Shown here piece by piece: positions 1 to 11,749 of a stretch of 64,000 nt of DNA. The notes under the pieces are model-generated. The model was given only the letters and a program-made list of their open reading frames with translations, made no database searches and was not told the origin of the DNA. The stretch is from NCBI GenBank assembly GCA_960531495.1, contig OY482852.1, positions 27,932,121 to 27,996,120 on the forward strand, written 5' to 3'. The DNA comes from Zeus faber (taxonomy: Eukaryota > Chordata > Actinopteri > Zeiformes > Zeidae). Position 1 is the first letter of the stretch; the number at the start of each line of letters is the position of its first letter. Made by a program: the position numbers and the translations under genes.

Positions 1-383
1 AACTCCATCATGTTCGAGGGGTAATATGTGTTTAACTCTGTGTTATCTGGGTATGTTGTGGAGAACTAGCGGTTTATGATTGTGGCTCTTTAAAGACATG
101 CTTCAAAAAAAGAAAAATAAATGGCGAGATTAAAATTGGCCTGCAGCAAACAATTTGTGAGGGGGCTCTGGCAGTTTGTTCCACCAAAGTGAAGAGACAG
201 GTCACAACATTTCGCTGTTAATGCCAAAGGCACGGCGTGAGGCAGCTGCGAATATGAAGCCCGCCGCTGTTAAGCGGGTGCATAATTGAAATGAAAGGGC
301 ACGGGGACGTCCCGACTTCTCTCTCTCTCGCTCTGGCAGTAGTGGGAAGCCGAGCTGTGTATTTTGTGTGTGTGTGTACTTAC

Positions 384-431
384 GAAGGAAAACAACAAGG
401 TTCCCAGGCAGGCGTACAAAATGTACAGATA
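384..431 (-). CDS. Lifeguard-like exon, helix 6; last coding exon inside the window
   Basis: 48 nt, phase 0, acceptor TTCCGACAG and donor TTC|GTAAGT. It encodes YLYILYACLGTLLFSF, matching the YASLGALLFT helix of GRINA. The expected next segment (VDTQLxLG) is not found in bases 1-383, so the next exon lies left of the window. Confidence 0.9.
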
Positions 432-3400
432 CTGTCGGAAGAAAAACAACGAAACAGTCACTTGAGTCCTGTCTTTCCTGTCTTTCCTTTCACGTCTCAT
501 GGCAGAATTCAGTCTTGTAGCGCGTCCTTACGTTCCTTATGGTAATAGCTTGTCCGCCCATCCACAAATGAGATTAAAATATCTACAAGATGACTATTTC
601 GTAAGGGGTGTCCTCATTGATGTGGCAGCACGGTGGTTATCACTGTTGCCTCACAGCAAAAAGGTCTTGGGTTTGAATCCCAGTCATTTGAATCCGGTTA
701 TATCTGTGTGGAGTTCACATGTACTGCCCATGTTGGCGTGCGTTGCTGCCGGATGCTCCGGTTTCCTCCCGCATTAAAATACATGTCTGTTAGAGATTAA
801 TACTCCTGTCGGTGGCACTGGCAAAAGAGCTGGAGTTGGTCCCTGGGCGCTGTACTGCGGCTGCCCACTGCTCCTAAGGTATGTAGGATGCGTCAAATGC
901 AGAGGGTACCTAATTTCCCCCAGAAGGATTAATAAAGTGTACATAAAACAATATGTGCGCGAAAAGCACTATGTGTGTTATTATCCCATCACACATGACC
1001 TAACATATAGTCAGTCACACACAATGAAGTATTTATTTGGGGAGTAGCAAGACTTAGTGGTCAGATGGATCCCCAAAAAACAAAAATGGCTTCCTGATCT
1101 CCACAAATCTCCATGGACTTACCTGAGTTCGCATGATTCCACAGAGCAGTGCGAAGGATATGAGGGTCCAGCCGAACGCCCACATACACCCATTGGCAGC
1201 CGTGAAGTCAAACTTGAGTGCAGAGAGAGACGGAGAGAGAGTGACTAACACATGTGATGTCACATGTGAACGTCACGTTTTAGCAGCAACGGCACTATCT
1301 GGCCCCCAAATCTACTTTTCATTGTCAGTCTTAGCCAAATAAACCACTGTGGACACTGTAATAATGTTGTAATTACTGAGATACCGAGTAGTATTGTATA
1401 CCACACATGCCTATGTGGTAAACATGTCTACTGCTCATCACTCCTGATGAGGTGTACAGCAAGGATACTGTAGGCATACTTAGTAAGATAGAAATATAGA
1501 AGTGATGAGCTTGTATCCCCCCATTGGATAGAAGAGCCCAACAGGTGGATGCAGGGGGGTGGAGGGAGCGCAGCAAAGGAGCAAAGCAAGTTGGGCAAGA
1601 GGAATTAGCTGCTTAAATAGGCCGACCTATAAGGGCGTGGAAGCTTGTGGTGAAAGTTGTCTGACAGAACTAGCTCTGCAATCCATGCATCATTTATCCC
1701 ATGCATAGAATCGCACTTTGTATTTTTTGTTCGGTATAATTTCATATATTTGGCTATTTGTGTTCTTTATTTTTGGCAATTTTTATTTTTAATGTCTTTG
1801 GAATGTCTTTGGAATCGCTGTAACGTCTTTAAAGCGATTCACCAATCCTCACAGCAACAAATTCCCTGTATACGTAAAGGAACCTGGGGGAATAAATTGA
1901 CGATTCAGATTGTGATTCAGACCCTGAACAAGATACAATGTTTTGTCTTGAGTTGCAAAAAGGAAAGAAAAGCACCATTGAATGTGTAGCAAAAAACAGC
2001 TCTTGGCTTGTGCGATTTTGTGAAGGGGTACGTCTTACTTTTGATTGCGCGGCGAACAGGCTCAGAGCGAAGGACACCAGCGCCGTGGCCCCTACGGCCC
2101 ACAGCACCGCCTCGGCCTCAAAGTGCCTGTGGACGGAGATGACGTGCAGATAAACAAACAATGCTAACGAACGCCAAGGCTAGTCGACACGCAGTGCGGG
2201 GGCGGTTGCAGCAGGATAGTGTTTCAAAACGAAACATCAATTTCTTAAGAGAATATAATATTAGTTGTACTAATTACACTCTGTTCTGTATCTCTGGCAC
2301 ATCGTGGCTGCACATCCAACTGTGAAAACCATTACCGTGCACACAGTGTTACACAACGGTCTGAAGTACTGAAACAAGACTTTTTGATCCGTTGAACACA
2401 GTCAGGTCCTTGAATGCTGAGGTGTTGAGGTATCAGCGGCCCCTCTGGCTTGCTCAGAAGACGAGTTGAGAGACTCAGCAGATTGTTGGCACTGGACACA
2501 CGGCTCTCAAACTTTGAAAGAGAGCCACCGCCACTTGGAGTTCGCTGACCAGCCGGAAGAGCAGGTCGTCCCCGGGACCAAACGAAGCCCCCGGCGCTAA
2601 CCCCCGCCCTACTCCTACTTCCTTCCCTCTAAGCCCCCCCCTCGGCGTCCACCTCAACTGTCACAGTTACAATGCTCAACCCCTCACCCCCACCCCCTCC
2701 AAGACGCCATCACAATCATCCTCTGTCTCCGCAGCCCGATAAAAGCACAGCCTGTCCAGTTATTTGTTTGCAAAATAATGGACGCTCCGACCGATATGTG
2801 TCCAGGCTGCAAGGCTAATGACTCTTCCCAGAACGAGCCGGGGCCCTGTGTGAAGGCAGCCTCCTCTATTCCCGTCTTGATGAGTAATAGAAAAAGAACG
2901 GTGAATCTGCTGCGATACAGGAAGCACCCAAGCCATTCATCAAATTAAAAACCATTCGCATCCATTCCTTGTGAGCGACCGCCTGTCCCAAAAAACTGGG
3001 CAGTTAATTCTTATAACACTAAATCTAGCTTTATTAAACGAAAGGTCTTTGGCAGGAAAAACATTTTTAATGAATGGTTTTAATATCAAGCACAACCTTG
3101 ATTTTATATTTTTAACTGAAACTTGCTTAGACCAAGATATCAGTGCGGCTGTTCTTATCCAGTCGACCCTGATAAACTTCAGTTTTATGAGCGTTTGAGT
3201 GCCTAAGAAAGGAGGTGGAGTTGCCATTTTGTTTCATGATTCCGTCAAAGGAAAGCAGATATCTTAGATTTTGCTTCTTTTGAACATGTGGCTCTTCAGT
3301 TGAATTCCTCCTCTCAAGCTTTTTTCCGAAATACTTATAGGCCGCGTAAATATTATGCAACCTTTTTGATGACCTTGCTGAACTGCTGTCCATCATCTGT

Positions 3401-6400
3401 TTTGACGTTGATTGTGTAGTTATTGTTGGTTATTTTAACATCTATGTTGACAATCCCCAGGACAAAGGGACCAAAGAACTGTGTTGTGTTCTTGATGACT
3501 ATGGACTGACTCAATTCTAAAATTACAAATGTTATTGATGCCATTGCACCCACTAAGGTGAATGTGGTCTCTGGTAAGAAAAGATCTCCATGGAGAAAGG
3601 CCACACTGGTCACAACAGAAAAAAAAGAGAACGATGAAAAGCTGAACCCAGGCAGCGAAAAAACAAATCTCCACGTTCATCATGACATCTATAAAGAGAG
3701 ACTTCGCATTTATAATTTGGAATTGAAAAATGCAAGGCGCTCCTACTTCTGTGACATCATTGCCAAAAACACTGATGATGCATGTGCCTTGTTCATTTCT
3801 GTCGACAGGCTGACAAAAACCCTCCTGTGTCAGTGTCTATGAACTTCTATCCACCATGGTCTGCAATGAATATTTCTTTCTTCATCTACAAAATTTTGAA
3901 AATTAGACATGCAGTCAGTACCGCCATATCAGGTCCAGCGATATGTGCTGTACCTGTGTCCACTAAAAATCAATTCAAATACCATGACACGTTTTGATCC
4001 GATCAACCATAAAAACTTGGAGGACATTATACAACATCTGAAATCCTCCTCCTGCTGCCTTGATAATCTGCCAACAGGCTTTCTCAAAAGTGTTTCAAAT
4101 TGCATGGCTTCTACAAATTGTCAACACTTCTCTTCTCTCAGGTTTCTTCCCACAGGCCCTGAAAACAGCCGTCACGCGCCGCTCTTAAAAAGAACAATCT
4201 AAACACCTCACTAATGAGCAATTACAGGCCTATAATCAAACTTCCTGTTTTGAAGTAAAATCATTGAAAAATATGTTTTTTAACAGCTGAGCAATTTATT
4301 GGCACTACACAACTACACAAATGTCTTCCAGTCAGCATTTCGATCACACCACAGACTTCTCTTGTTAAGGTCTTCAATGACGTCCATCTAAACACAGACG
4401 GTGGTAGAATTTCAGTATTAGTATAACTGGATCTGGATCATTTGACACGGTTTTCCACAACATATTATCTGGGACTGGAAAACTGGGTTGGTCTTTCTGG
4501 CACAGTACTAAACTGGTTGAAATCCTACTTAAAGGACGGGGACTACTTTGTGTCTGTAGGTAATTACACATCCGGACCGACAAAAATGGCATGTGGGGTT
4601 CCCCAAGCCTCCATTCTGGGGCCTCTTCTGTTTAACATCTACAGTACATGCTCTCATGGGCTCAGATTAAGGAAAACAACAAAATATTGCTGCCAAAATT
4701 ACGCAGATGACACACAAATTTACACAAGCATATGACCAGGGAACTATGGGCCAATACATGGCCCACGGGCTTCTTGTCTGTCAAATAATTGATTTTAAAA
4801 TACTACAGCCTTGTTGGTTTATAAAGCACAGAATGGTTTAGGGCCAAAATGCATTTCTGATCTTCTGCTACATTATGAACCATCCAGAGCTCTCAGGTCG
4901 TCTGGGTCGTCTGCTTTCGGTCCCCAGAGTCAAAACTAAACATGGAGAAGTAGTGATCAGTTTTTATGCACTACATATCTGGAACAAAACTCTCAGAAAA
5001 CTTCAGGTCTGCTGCAACTCTCACCTCTTTGAAATCAAGGCTGCAGACTTTTCTGTTTGCCGCTGCCTTTAACTAAACCAAATAATCATTTTGTGCACTG
5101 CACTGTCACTTTAACTCTCTGGGACAAGGGGGCCAGGGGCCTTGACAAGGTCAAATGCTTTTCTGGGAATAGGCAAAATAGTTGTTAACAAAGAAAAGAT
5201 CTCCAGAACGGTTCCCCGGGGCAAGGATATCGCCTTGACAAGGTAAAAAGCTATTCGGTGAATAGGCGCTATTTGGGGAATAGCCAAAATAATTGATAAC
5301 AAAGACTAAAACAAGGTTTATTTGATTCATTTTGTGCACTGCACTTTAAGTCTTATGCATTCTATGTGTTCTATTTTTTTACTTTACGCATTCCTTTGTC
5401 CACGTCCTTTTATGATGTGTTTCTTTGCACTTGTCTCAATGCTTTTTATGTTTTAAGTAAAGCACTTTGAATTGCCTTGTTGTTGAGATGTGCTATTCAA
5501 ATAAACTTGCCTTGCCTTGCCCATGACCGCCATAGTGACGATGAAAGATTGTACAGTATGTAAATAGTTAAAGTTATGATTTATTTGTTTTTCTAGGCAT
5601 AATTTTAGGAATAATTCTATATTGCTGGTCCTTACAGCTGTTGTCTTAGCTCAAGCACAACTCAGACTTATTGAATTAGATGACACCTTGTCTTTTGTTT
5701 GCGTTTCCTCATTCTGTCAATGAGTCAGTAAAATGAGTCAGTCCCCAGTGCACATGTTATAACACTTACACCGTCACAGATCCGAGCAACAGGCCCTCCG
5801 CAATGGTCTGTGGAAACAAGAACGAGAAGTTGGGGGTTGGGCGGGGAATTGGGAAAAAAAAAAAAAAAAAAGGAAAAAGTCAGTAACCAAATATTCAAAG
5901 ATACAGGACACCTCAGGAGGAGAAAGGCAGAAAAATCTAACTTTTTCGGCGCAGTGGAACAGAGCAGGTGTACCCTGCGTTTATTTTGATGCAGAGTTCG
6001 GCGTACGGGGTGCAACTCACAAACAAGCCCAGGGCGATGAAATTGAGAGGGACTTTGCGACGGAGGTTGTCGCAGCAGGACAAGAACACGATGAGCATGA
6101 TCACCACCCCCCTAGTTCACAGGGAAATACAGAGTGCGTTGACAATTTTCAAACACACAGACACACACACGTAAACTGTGAACAACAAAAAACATGAAAA
6201 GGCACCACCCTGTTTGGAAATGTGAATTCTGCACGGGGGGATTATTTATGCATGCTTGAAGTGAGATGTGGACGGGAAGTTGACCAGGGTTGAGATTTAT
6301 CTCAGCAGACAGACACAGACAAACATTTGGATAATTCCCAACGGGAGGATCTGATTGGTTGTCAGCCCGGCGTAACTTGAAGAAAGAAAACGTGAAGTAA

Positions 6401-8712
6401 AATGTTTTGGATTTGACCCGAGTGCTTACATCATGCTGTAGGAGAACCAATAGTGCGACAATGTCCATTTCCGGAGGATATTCCTTAAAATCCAATGAAA
6501 AGAGAGAACAATTTAGAGTGTTATTAGGAGCTATTTGTCCTTGTTTTTTTTTTTGGATGAAACTGCTACAGTGACTGCATTAAAAATTCAATGAACACTC
6601 CAATGTGCACATAAGACCTAAGAACACTTAATAAAGACACGCCTCATTTAATCAGGAAGTCGAATTGAGATAAATGTTGGGTTGTGTTGATTACATTTAG
6701 AAAATCACATACAGTACAATTCACAAATGATAGGTGTTCAGCAGTTATCAACTATCCAGCAACTATCCAGAAACAACCATTCCTGTGATTTGGTATCATG
6801 TTTATTCATTTTGAACTCAATTCAACCTGTTGGATGTACAGATAATTTCAATAGCAAGACCTTACTGTATATATGCAGTTTCTCTCTAGATGATAATAGA
6901 TTAATTCTAATACGGGTGAGTGTGACAATTGTTGTGATGAATTAAATCAAATAGAACTCAAGTCTAGTGGCTTCAGGTTGGCAGTAGCAACATGGACACA
7001 CTGGATATCGTCTTGATAGTACTATAGCGCAACGTTTTAATATGATGGCCATCAAGAGACTGGATGATTTATTATTTAGATTAAAATATTTTAAGATTGA
7101 TAAGGGGAGTTTTAAGGGCACTAGTGACTGTAAATTAGGTCAGATTCTGACTGGAGACAATTGTGTACAAGATTGTGTCGTCAGCATGCAGAAATAGCTA
7201 TTATAAGTACTGAGTTTGTCAAAAGGGAAATACCCATACATATACTGTATATAAAGAACAGTCATGTATAGCCAGACTAAGGATCTATACTGGATCTATA
7301 CCCAGTATAGATCCTTGTGGGACACCTTTACTGTTCTTTCGTGAGCTTTGATTTGATACCATTAGCAACATTAGTCAAAGGTCTAATAGAGTAACAATCA
7401 TGAAAACCTATGGAAAACAACAGAAATAAAAAATCCTAAGGAAGATCAGAAAAAGAGTGCAGCACAATGTTGTGAACAATCTCATCCAAAACTAAACTTC
7501 CAGCAGGTATTGTACTACTACCAGGAGTGAGCCCCGACCGCTGTGGCCGGAGAACCTTGTTAACCTCCAGAAAGGCACAAATTGGTGATTCCAGAATCCT
7601 GAACAGACCGGGAGCGCCTACATATGAGAGACTAACTATTGCGGTCACTGGCGTCACCACCTCCATACGCCTGAGCTGCTGTCCATATTGGGGGAATGGC
7701 AGCCGCTGTAAATGTCAAATTAAAACTAAGAAGTTATATTGTCACGATGGGGAACAAAAGAAAATGCTATTGAGATTGCAGCCAGTTTTACAAATGATAC
7801 TGGTAATTCAGAAGTACTGAGTATACTTACAACGGTCCTGGTTCCAGTTAAGGGTGACGTAGGAGGTTGTGGGTACTGTATATATAAAAAAGGATTTCTC
7901 CTTGATCGGTGACTCACCAGTAAAGGAAAGCACAGATGATACCGACAGTCACCAGCAGCTGAATCATCAAGGTCAGGTATACCTTCCTTATGAAACCTGC
8001 TCGGACGGACCCCGAGACACAGAGGAAATCCGGACGGAGAAAGAGCGCAGAGAGATGAAGGAGATGGAGATGAGAGAGGCGGGCAGACAAAAAGAGACTT
8101 ACACAGGAGGAGGTGGATACGTGGATAAAGTTAATCAGTCAGACAAAAAGAAACACAACAACTATGTGTGGTGAAATACATAATTGGGGGCTGCCAGAAA
8201 AACAGACAGCAATGTTTATACCACATGACATTGCAGCAAAAAAAAATGCTTCCGTATTCATTGAATCCATATTTCATGCCCTCGTTTTCAAACGGTTCTG
8301 GGGCTGCGTGGGAGGTGAAGAGCCGGGAAGGGTACAGCGGAGTGCGGGGGGAAACCATTTTCAATTCCAAATCAATTTTCGAGAAAACATTGCAACGCAA
8401 ATGAGAGCGGGGGAATATTGCTCATTCCGGGGCCCCGGCGCACGTGTGCACACACGTGAGCCCAGCCGCAGTCTTCTTGTCCCCTCCGTTTTACTTCATT
8501 TTTTCTTTTTCCTACGTCCCCACAGCTCCCTCACCTCTCCTTATGGCAGCATCAGCGAAGCAGTTGTCATCCTGAAAGCCCTGGCTGTAGTCTGGTGGGG
8601 CCTCGGCAAACTGCAGGCTTGCCTGGCCTGGGAGAGGGACCCTCTTATCATAGCCAGCAGGAGGAGACACCATGGAAATATTGGACTTGCCATCCTGTGT
8701 GTTAAAAATAAC

Positions 8713-8764
<52 letters not shown>

Positions 8765-9030
8765 GGGTAGATACTCTGTGGGAGTTTCTCATAGCTTTAT
8801 GAGAGATTAAAAGGAAAATTGAAATCAATCCGGTCGACACGATATCATTTGCAGGATTTGTACATACAGTGCATACCTAATGTGGTAGATGAGTGTGGGG
8901 ATGTGGTACAGCCAAAGGTTAATGCTGTATTTTAATTCAAGAACCCACACATAATTGGGCGATAACTCCTGCTTTTACCCTGCTACTGCTTCAACTCAAT
9001 GAACCGCCTATGAAAAGTCTTTTTAATGGC

Positions 9031-9091
<61 letters not shown>

Positions 9092-9296
9092 ATTGCACTG
9101 AAAACTGGGACTGAATGCAGAGTATTTTGTTTTGATTACTCATAGGGAGTGAAAAAAAACTAGCCCCCACCCCCTTCCTCCGGCCTGAATTACTAACCTC
9201 GTAGCTCATTCCCGGGTACGGGCTTGGACCGTTGTCCTGGCCGTTATATGGCGGCGGGCGAGGTCCATAATTGCTTCTGTTGTTTGTCTGATCCAT
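384..9296 (-). CDS. TMBIM/lifeguard family membrane protein (GRINA/LFG-like), C-terminus outside window
   Basis: I assembled nine coding exons by eye: 9198-9296, 8535-8694, 7918-7996, 6430-6483, 6021-6111, 5770-5807, 2039-2126, 1123-1212 and 384-431. All junctions have AG acceptors and GT donors, and the phases agree, giving 249 residues without a stop. Residues 1-85 are hydrophilic and proline-rich with PPPY (14-17) and PPDY (66-69). The family-typical FIRKVY segment (88-93) follows. Hydrophobic segments lie at about 92-113, 122-144, 154-174, 181-202, 211-228 and 234-249. A SCC(D)N(L)RR loop and an AQSKFDFT motif match lifeguard proteins. The family's members are usually near 310 residues with seven helices, so about 55-60 residues, including the last helix, lie left of position 1. 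Lifeguards are ER/Golgi/endolysosomal membrane proteins tied to calcium handling and apoptosis protection; that function is inferred from family. It resembles GRINA most but is not canonical GRINA, FAIM2 or TMBIM1, so no symbol is given. Confidence 0.9.
622..948 (+). mobile_element. tRNA-derived SINE (fish type)
   Basis: It begins GGCAGCACGGTGGTTATCA, with an A-box-like and a B-box-like (GTTTGAATCCC) promoter. It continues with the common fish SINE body (TGTGGAGTTCACATGT, CTCCGGTTTCCTCCC) and ends with the AATTTCCCC...ATTAATAAAGT tail. It lies in a lifeguard-like intron, antisense to the gene. It is not a functional tRNA. Confidence 0.75.
1123..1212 (-). CDS. Lifeguard-like exon, DFT motif and helix 5
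   Basis: 90 nt, phase 0 at both ends, acceptor CACTCAAG and donor CAG|GTAAGT. It encodes FDFTAANGCMWAFGWTLIS and on to IMRTQ. The FDFT motif after a Gln/Ser/Lys end of helix 4 is typical of lifeguards. Confidence 0.92.
2039..2126 (-). CDS. Lifeguard-like exon, helix 4
   Basis: 88 nt between acceptor CGTCCACAG and donor AAA|GTAAGA. It encodes HFEAEAVLWAVGATALVSF and the remainder up to AQSK, matching the helix-4 region that precedes the family's DFT motif. Confidence 0.92.
2940..5520 (+). mobile_element. Maui/L2-like LINE, degenerate
   Basis: Reading frames give an endonuclease-like start (DFIFLTETCLDQD near 3090-3140) and reverse-transcriptase motifs (VPQASILGPLLFNIY near 4600-4640, YADDTQIY near 4700-4730). 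The end carries the familiar AAGCACTTTGAATTGCC and AATAAACTTGCCTTGCC tail of teleost L2/Maui elements (5459-5520). Several frame changes and internal losses are visible, so it is inactive. It sits in a lifeguard-like intron in antisense orientation. Confidence 0.8.
5105..5326. repeat. Insertion or duplication inside the LINE 3' region
   Basis: A 222-bp segment is flanked by two identical 19-bp copies of TCATTTTGTGCACTGCACT (5086-5104 and 5327-5345), which belong to the LINE. Inside, CCTTGACAAGG recurs with a period of 93 bp (5140 and 5233), each followed by a diverged copy of the same AATAGGC...AACAAAGA sequence. This is either a small inserted element with a 19-bp target duplication or a local duplication. 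Confidence 0.55.
5770..5807 (-). CDS. Lifeguard-like 38-nt exon, helix 3
   Basis: The acceptor TTTCCACAG and donor GGT|GTAAGT define a 38-nt exon encoding TIAEGLLLGSVT. Both phases match the flanking exons, and the sequence completes helix 3. Confidence 0.88.
6021..6111 (-). CDS. Lifeguard-like exon, helix 2 and SCC-RR loop
   Basis: 91 nt between acceptor AACTAG and donor TTT|GTGAGT. It encodes GVVIMLIVFLSCCDNLRRK and the start of helix 3 (PLNFIALGLF). The SCC followed by two Arg matches the family's cytosolic loop. Confidence 0.92.
6430..6483 (-). CDS. Lifeguard-like short exon, loop and start of helix 2
   Basis: 54 nt between acceptor TTTTAAG and donor AT|GTAAGC. It encodes NILRKWTLSHYWFSYSMM, which lines up with the luminal loop and the YYVSYAVF stretch of GRINA. 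Phase 2 in and out fits both neighbours exactly. Confidence 0.82.
7918..7996 (-). CDS. Lifeguard-like exon, first membrane helix
   Basis: 79 nt between acceptor GAGCAG and donor CTG|GTGAGT. It encodes FIRKVYLTLMIQLLVTVG and the rest of helix 1 up to a split Trp codon. FIRKVY is the most recognisable signature of lifeguard proteins in this gene. Confidence 0.92.
8535..8694 (-). CDS. Lifeguard-like exon (residues 34-86)
   Basis: The acceptor AACACACAG is preceded by a TG and TA microsatellite, and the donor is AGAG|GTGAGG. It encodes the rest of the proline-rich cytosolic region, including EAPPDYSQ and the AAIRR that leads into the first helix. It starts in phase 0 and leaves one base for the next exon. 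Confidence 0.88.
8721..8761. repeat. (TA)n microsatellite with short CA tract
   Basis: About 20 TA units preceded by (CA)4-5. It lies 25-65 bases upstream of the lifeguard-like acceptor at 8695. Confidence 0.95.
9031..9088. repeat. A27 run followed by (TA)n
   Basis: Twenty-seven A residues (9031-9057) followed by about 15 TA units, in the intron after the start-codon exon. This could be the tail of a lost retroposon; no body was recognised. Confidence 0.9.
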
Positions 9297-9312
9297 CCCA
9301 ATACAGTTCTGA
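9198..9312 (-). CDS. Lifeguard-like exon with start codon (residues 1-33)
   Basis: The acceptor CATTTCAG precedes 9312 and the ATG is at 9296 in a strong context (GGGATGG). It encodes MDQTNNRSNYGPRPPPYNG and a short proline-rich continuation, and ends in phase 0 at donor GAG|GTTAGT. The PPPY motif is a possible WW-domain ligand. 9297-9312 is 5' UTR. Confidence 0.8.
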
Positions 9313-10148
9313 CTGAAATGACCGATGATACAGGAAACAATGAAAAGAACACGTGTGAGAGGCCGTTTGAGGCAATCAAAACCATCCATTTCGCTTTAAG
9401 TGGAAACGAGAATGAGAATAGCCAATAAATAAACGCATCACAAAGGAAATTATAATGATTGACGCCTGAAGCGCCACCTTAAGATTCGATTCAACAGAGC
9501 TGTGTAACATTTTATGGTTATGTTCATATTGTATTGAACTCCGGGGAAATTTCGTTGTCATGAAAGGATGGAGAATTGCTTGTATGTGTATCTAGAGTTT
9601 CACAGAGAAAAATAATTGAAGCTGCATAGCACATACAGTAGAAATGACATCACCGTTTCAAAAGGGATCATCTGTTACTGAACACAAGCAGGTTCCGACA
9701 CACACCGGCCTGTAAAGTGTTCAAATATGGAAGGAGGTGCAGCTTCGAACCCCAACAATGGAAGGATCAATATTGACCGATGAACTCGTCGAAATACACC
9801 CGAGCATACTTTAGACCATTGTGCATTGAGTATAAAAGTACAAACAAAAAATACAAAAACATACTCTTAATATCTTGTGTGTTTTAGATCTATCTAAAAG
9901 CTGCATAATGATAGTGACCAAACCATTGATGGTATATCAATGTAGCTGTGATTTTCCTTCAAAAATATATATCAACCACTTTGGAGTTAGAGTGTGTTAA
10001 GTTGATTATATTTAGATAAATATCAGACCACACAAAAATCAGAACACTTCTCTGAATTCAGCTTGGACCTCAGAGGGTTAATCAACTCTTTGAATGTGTT
10101 TTTGTGTGTATGCTCTGCTAATTACAGCGTTAATCCAGTGTCACCTAC

Positions 10149-10320
10149 CTGCGGTGTAACAGCTTCGACTGAGCCGGCGGCTCTTCCTGTGGCGTCGCTT
10201 CCTCCTTTTCGGGGCCAAAGTCCACCTGTTATCAGCGTGTTCCCACAGAGACAGGGCTTCAGCTCAGGAGAGATGGTGCTCCTCATCAGGCCCAGTGGTG
10301 TGTTCGGGTGATGCTAAATC
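10149..10320 (-). other. Probable 5' untranslated first exon of the lifeguard-like gene
   Basis: On the minus strand a CpG-richer stretch ends with a good donor (CCGCAG|GTAGGTGA, exon end 10149). The next downstream acceptor (CATTTCAG) leads to an exon starting at 9312, whose ATG at 9296 opens the lifeguard protein. The 5' limit is a guess; no TATA box or clear initiator was seen. It contains an upstream ATG near 10290. Alternatives are a first exon elsewhere or transcription starting directly at exon 2. Confidence 0.45.
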
Positions 10321-10329
10321 GACCGGTGT

Positions 10330-11512
10330 GCTATTTTCGCTGGGGCAAATCTCATCCCCAATCTTTTCATCTCTCAATATGAAGAACCACGAGCCTTAGA
10401 AAGTGTTAATCAAGACAATTAAATAGGCTCAAGGTTTTGTTTTTTTTGTGTTGCTCCTTTCCATATGTTTTTGACTTGTATGTAATAACCTTGGGTGCTG
10501 AAACGGTAAAGCAAAATCTAAATCCCACCACAAGTCACACGACTCCACTGAAATCAGCTCTGTTAATCATTACTCCAAACCCACCACGCGTAAATCACCA
10601 CGGATCGGCTGGATGGACTGATACCCAGATCTATACAACCCGCAGACCTCAGATTATCTATGAGGATTCATAGCATGTCGATATCAATAGTGCAACAGTC
10701 ATCGCTTTCTGGAAATGGCCGCTATAATGTCTTCTAATACAGCCGCGCTTGTCTATCTCAATGGGAAGCTGCCATTGAAAGGATCGACGCATCCGAGTTC
10801 ATGTGTGAGTGGCACACATTAACAGGAAGACGTACCCTGGGGTAGTGCATCATTTTTCAGGTATTGATGATTATATTGTTCGTCTTTCCCTATCATTAGC
10901 GTGAAGAGAGTGGCTGGGCATCAAGTGGATAATCAACGACCCATTCTGTATTTAGATGGTCTCGAGGGATTTTTTGATTAACCCACGATGAAAGGCACAC
11001 ATTTCTCCTCACGCTACAATTAACAACTGAAAATCAAGACTAAAGGAGAGCTCTAATGTCTCATTTTCCGCAGGTATGGACCCCTAAATAGTGAGTGTGT
11101 CAAAATGATTCATAAATCATTGTACTAACACATAACCATGAGGTGTTACGGTAGATGAATGCCAAACCCGTTGCATGGGTGTGTGTTCATTGCAAATGAT
11201 GCAATCACAGCCGGCGCTGGTTCCTCACCCAGTCATTCCTCATCGGTGTCAGGCTCCATGTAGCGAGCAAACACTGGGGGGCACTAGGCTCCTGCCTTAC
11301 TCCTCCTAATTACTCAGTTTGAAAACATGCACCACGCCACATCAAACCTCTCCCTCCCACAGTCCTCTAGAGAATATACCCTGGACAGAGAGCAGCTTCA
11401 TTTGAGCCGCTGGGTTAAATCAAGCCTTTTTGCTTGTTTTTGTTCCCACCTGAGCGACGTGTACTTTTTCCCCCATTCATGATGGGGATGGATCGAGCGA
11501 GAGCGAGAGAGC
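10330..11512. other. Intergenic stretch, nothing recognised
   Basis: No convincing exon, RNA gene or transposon was seen on either strand. It lies upstream of the lifeguard-like gene, so regulatory sites are possible, but none can be named. Confidence 0.4.

Positions 11513-11749
<237 letters not shown>

Noticed and set aside
1-383. Last exon of the lifeguard-like gene
   Set aside because: No minus-strand frame resembles the expected VDTQLxLG...SPEEY end, so it must be outside the window.
8113-8802. 229-codon open frame on the plus strand
   Set aside because: It runs antisense across the lifeguard-like exon at 8535-8694 and through a TA repeat (poly Tyr-Ile). It has no domain.
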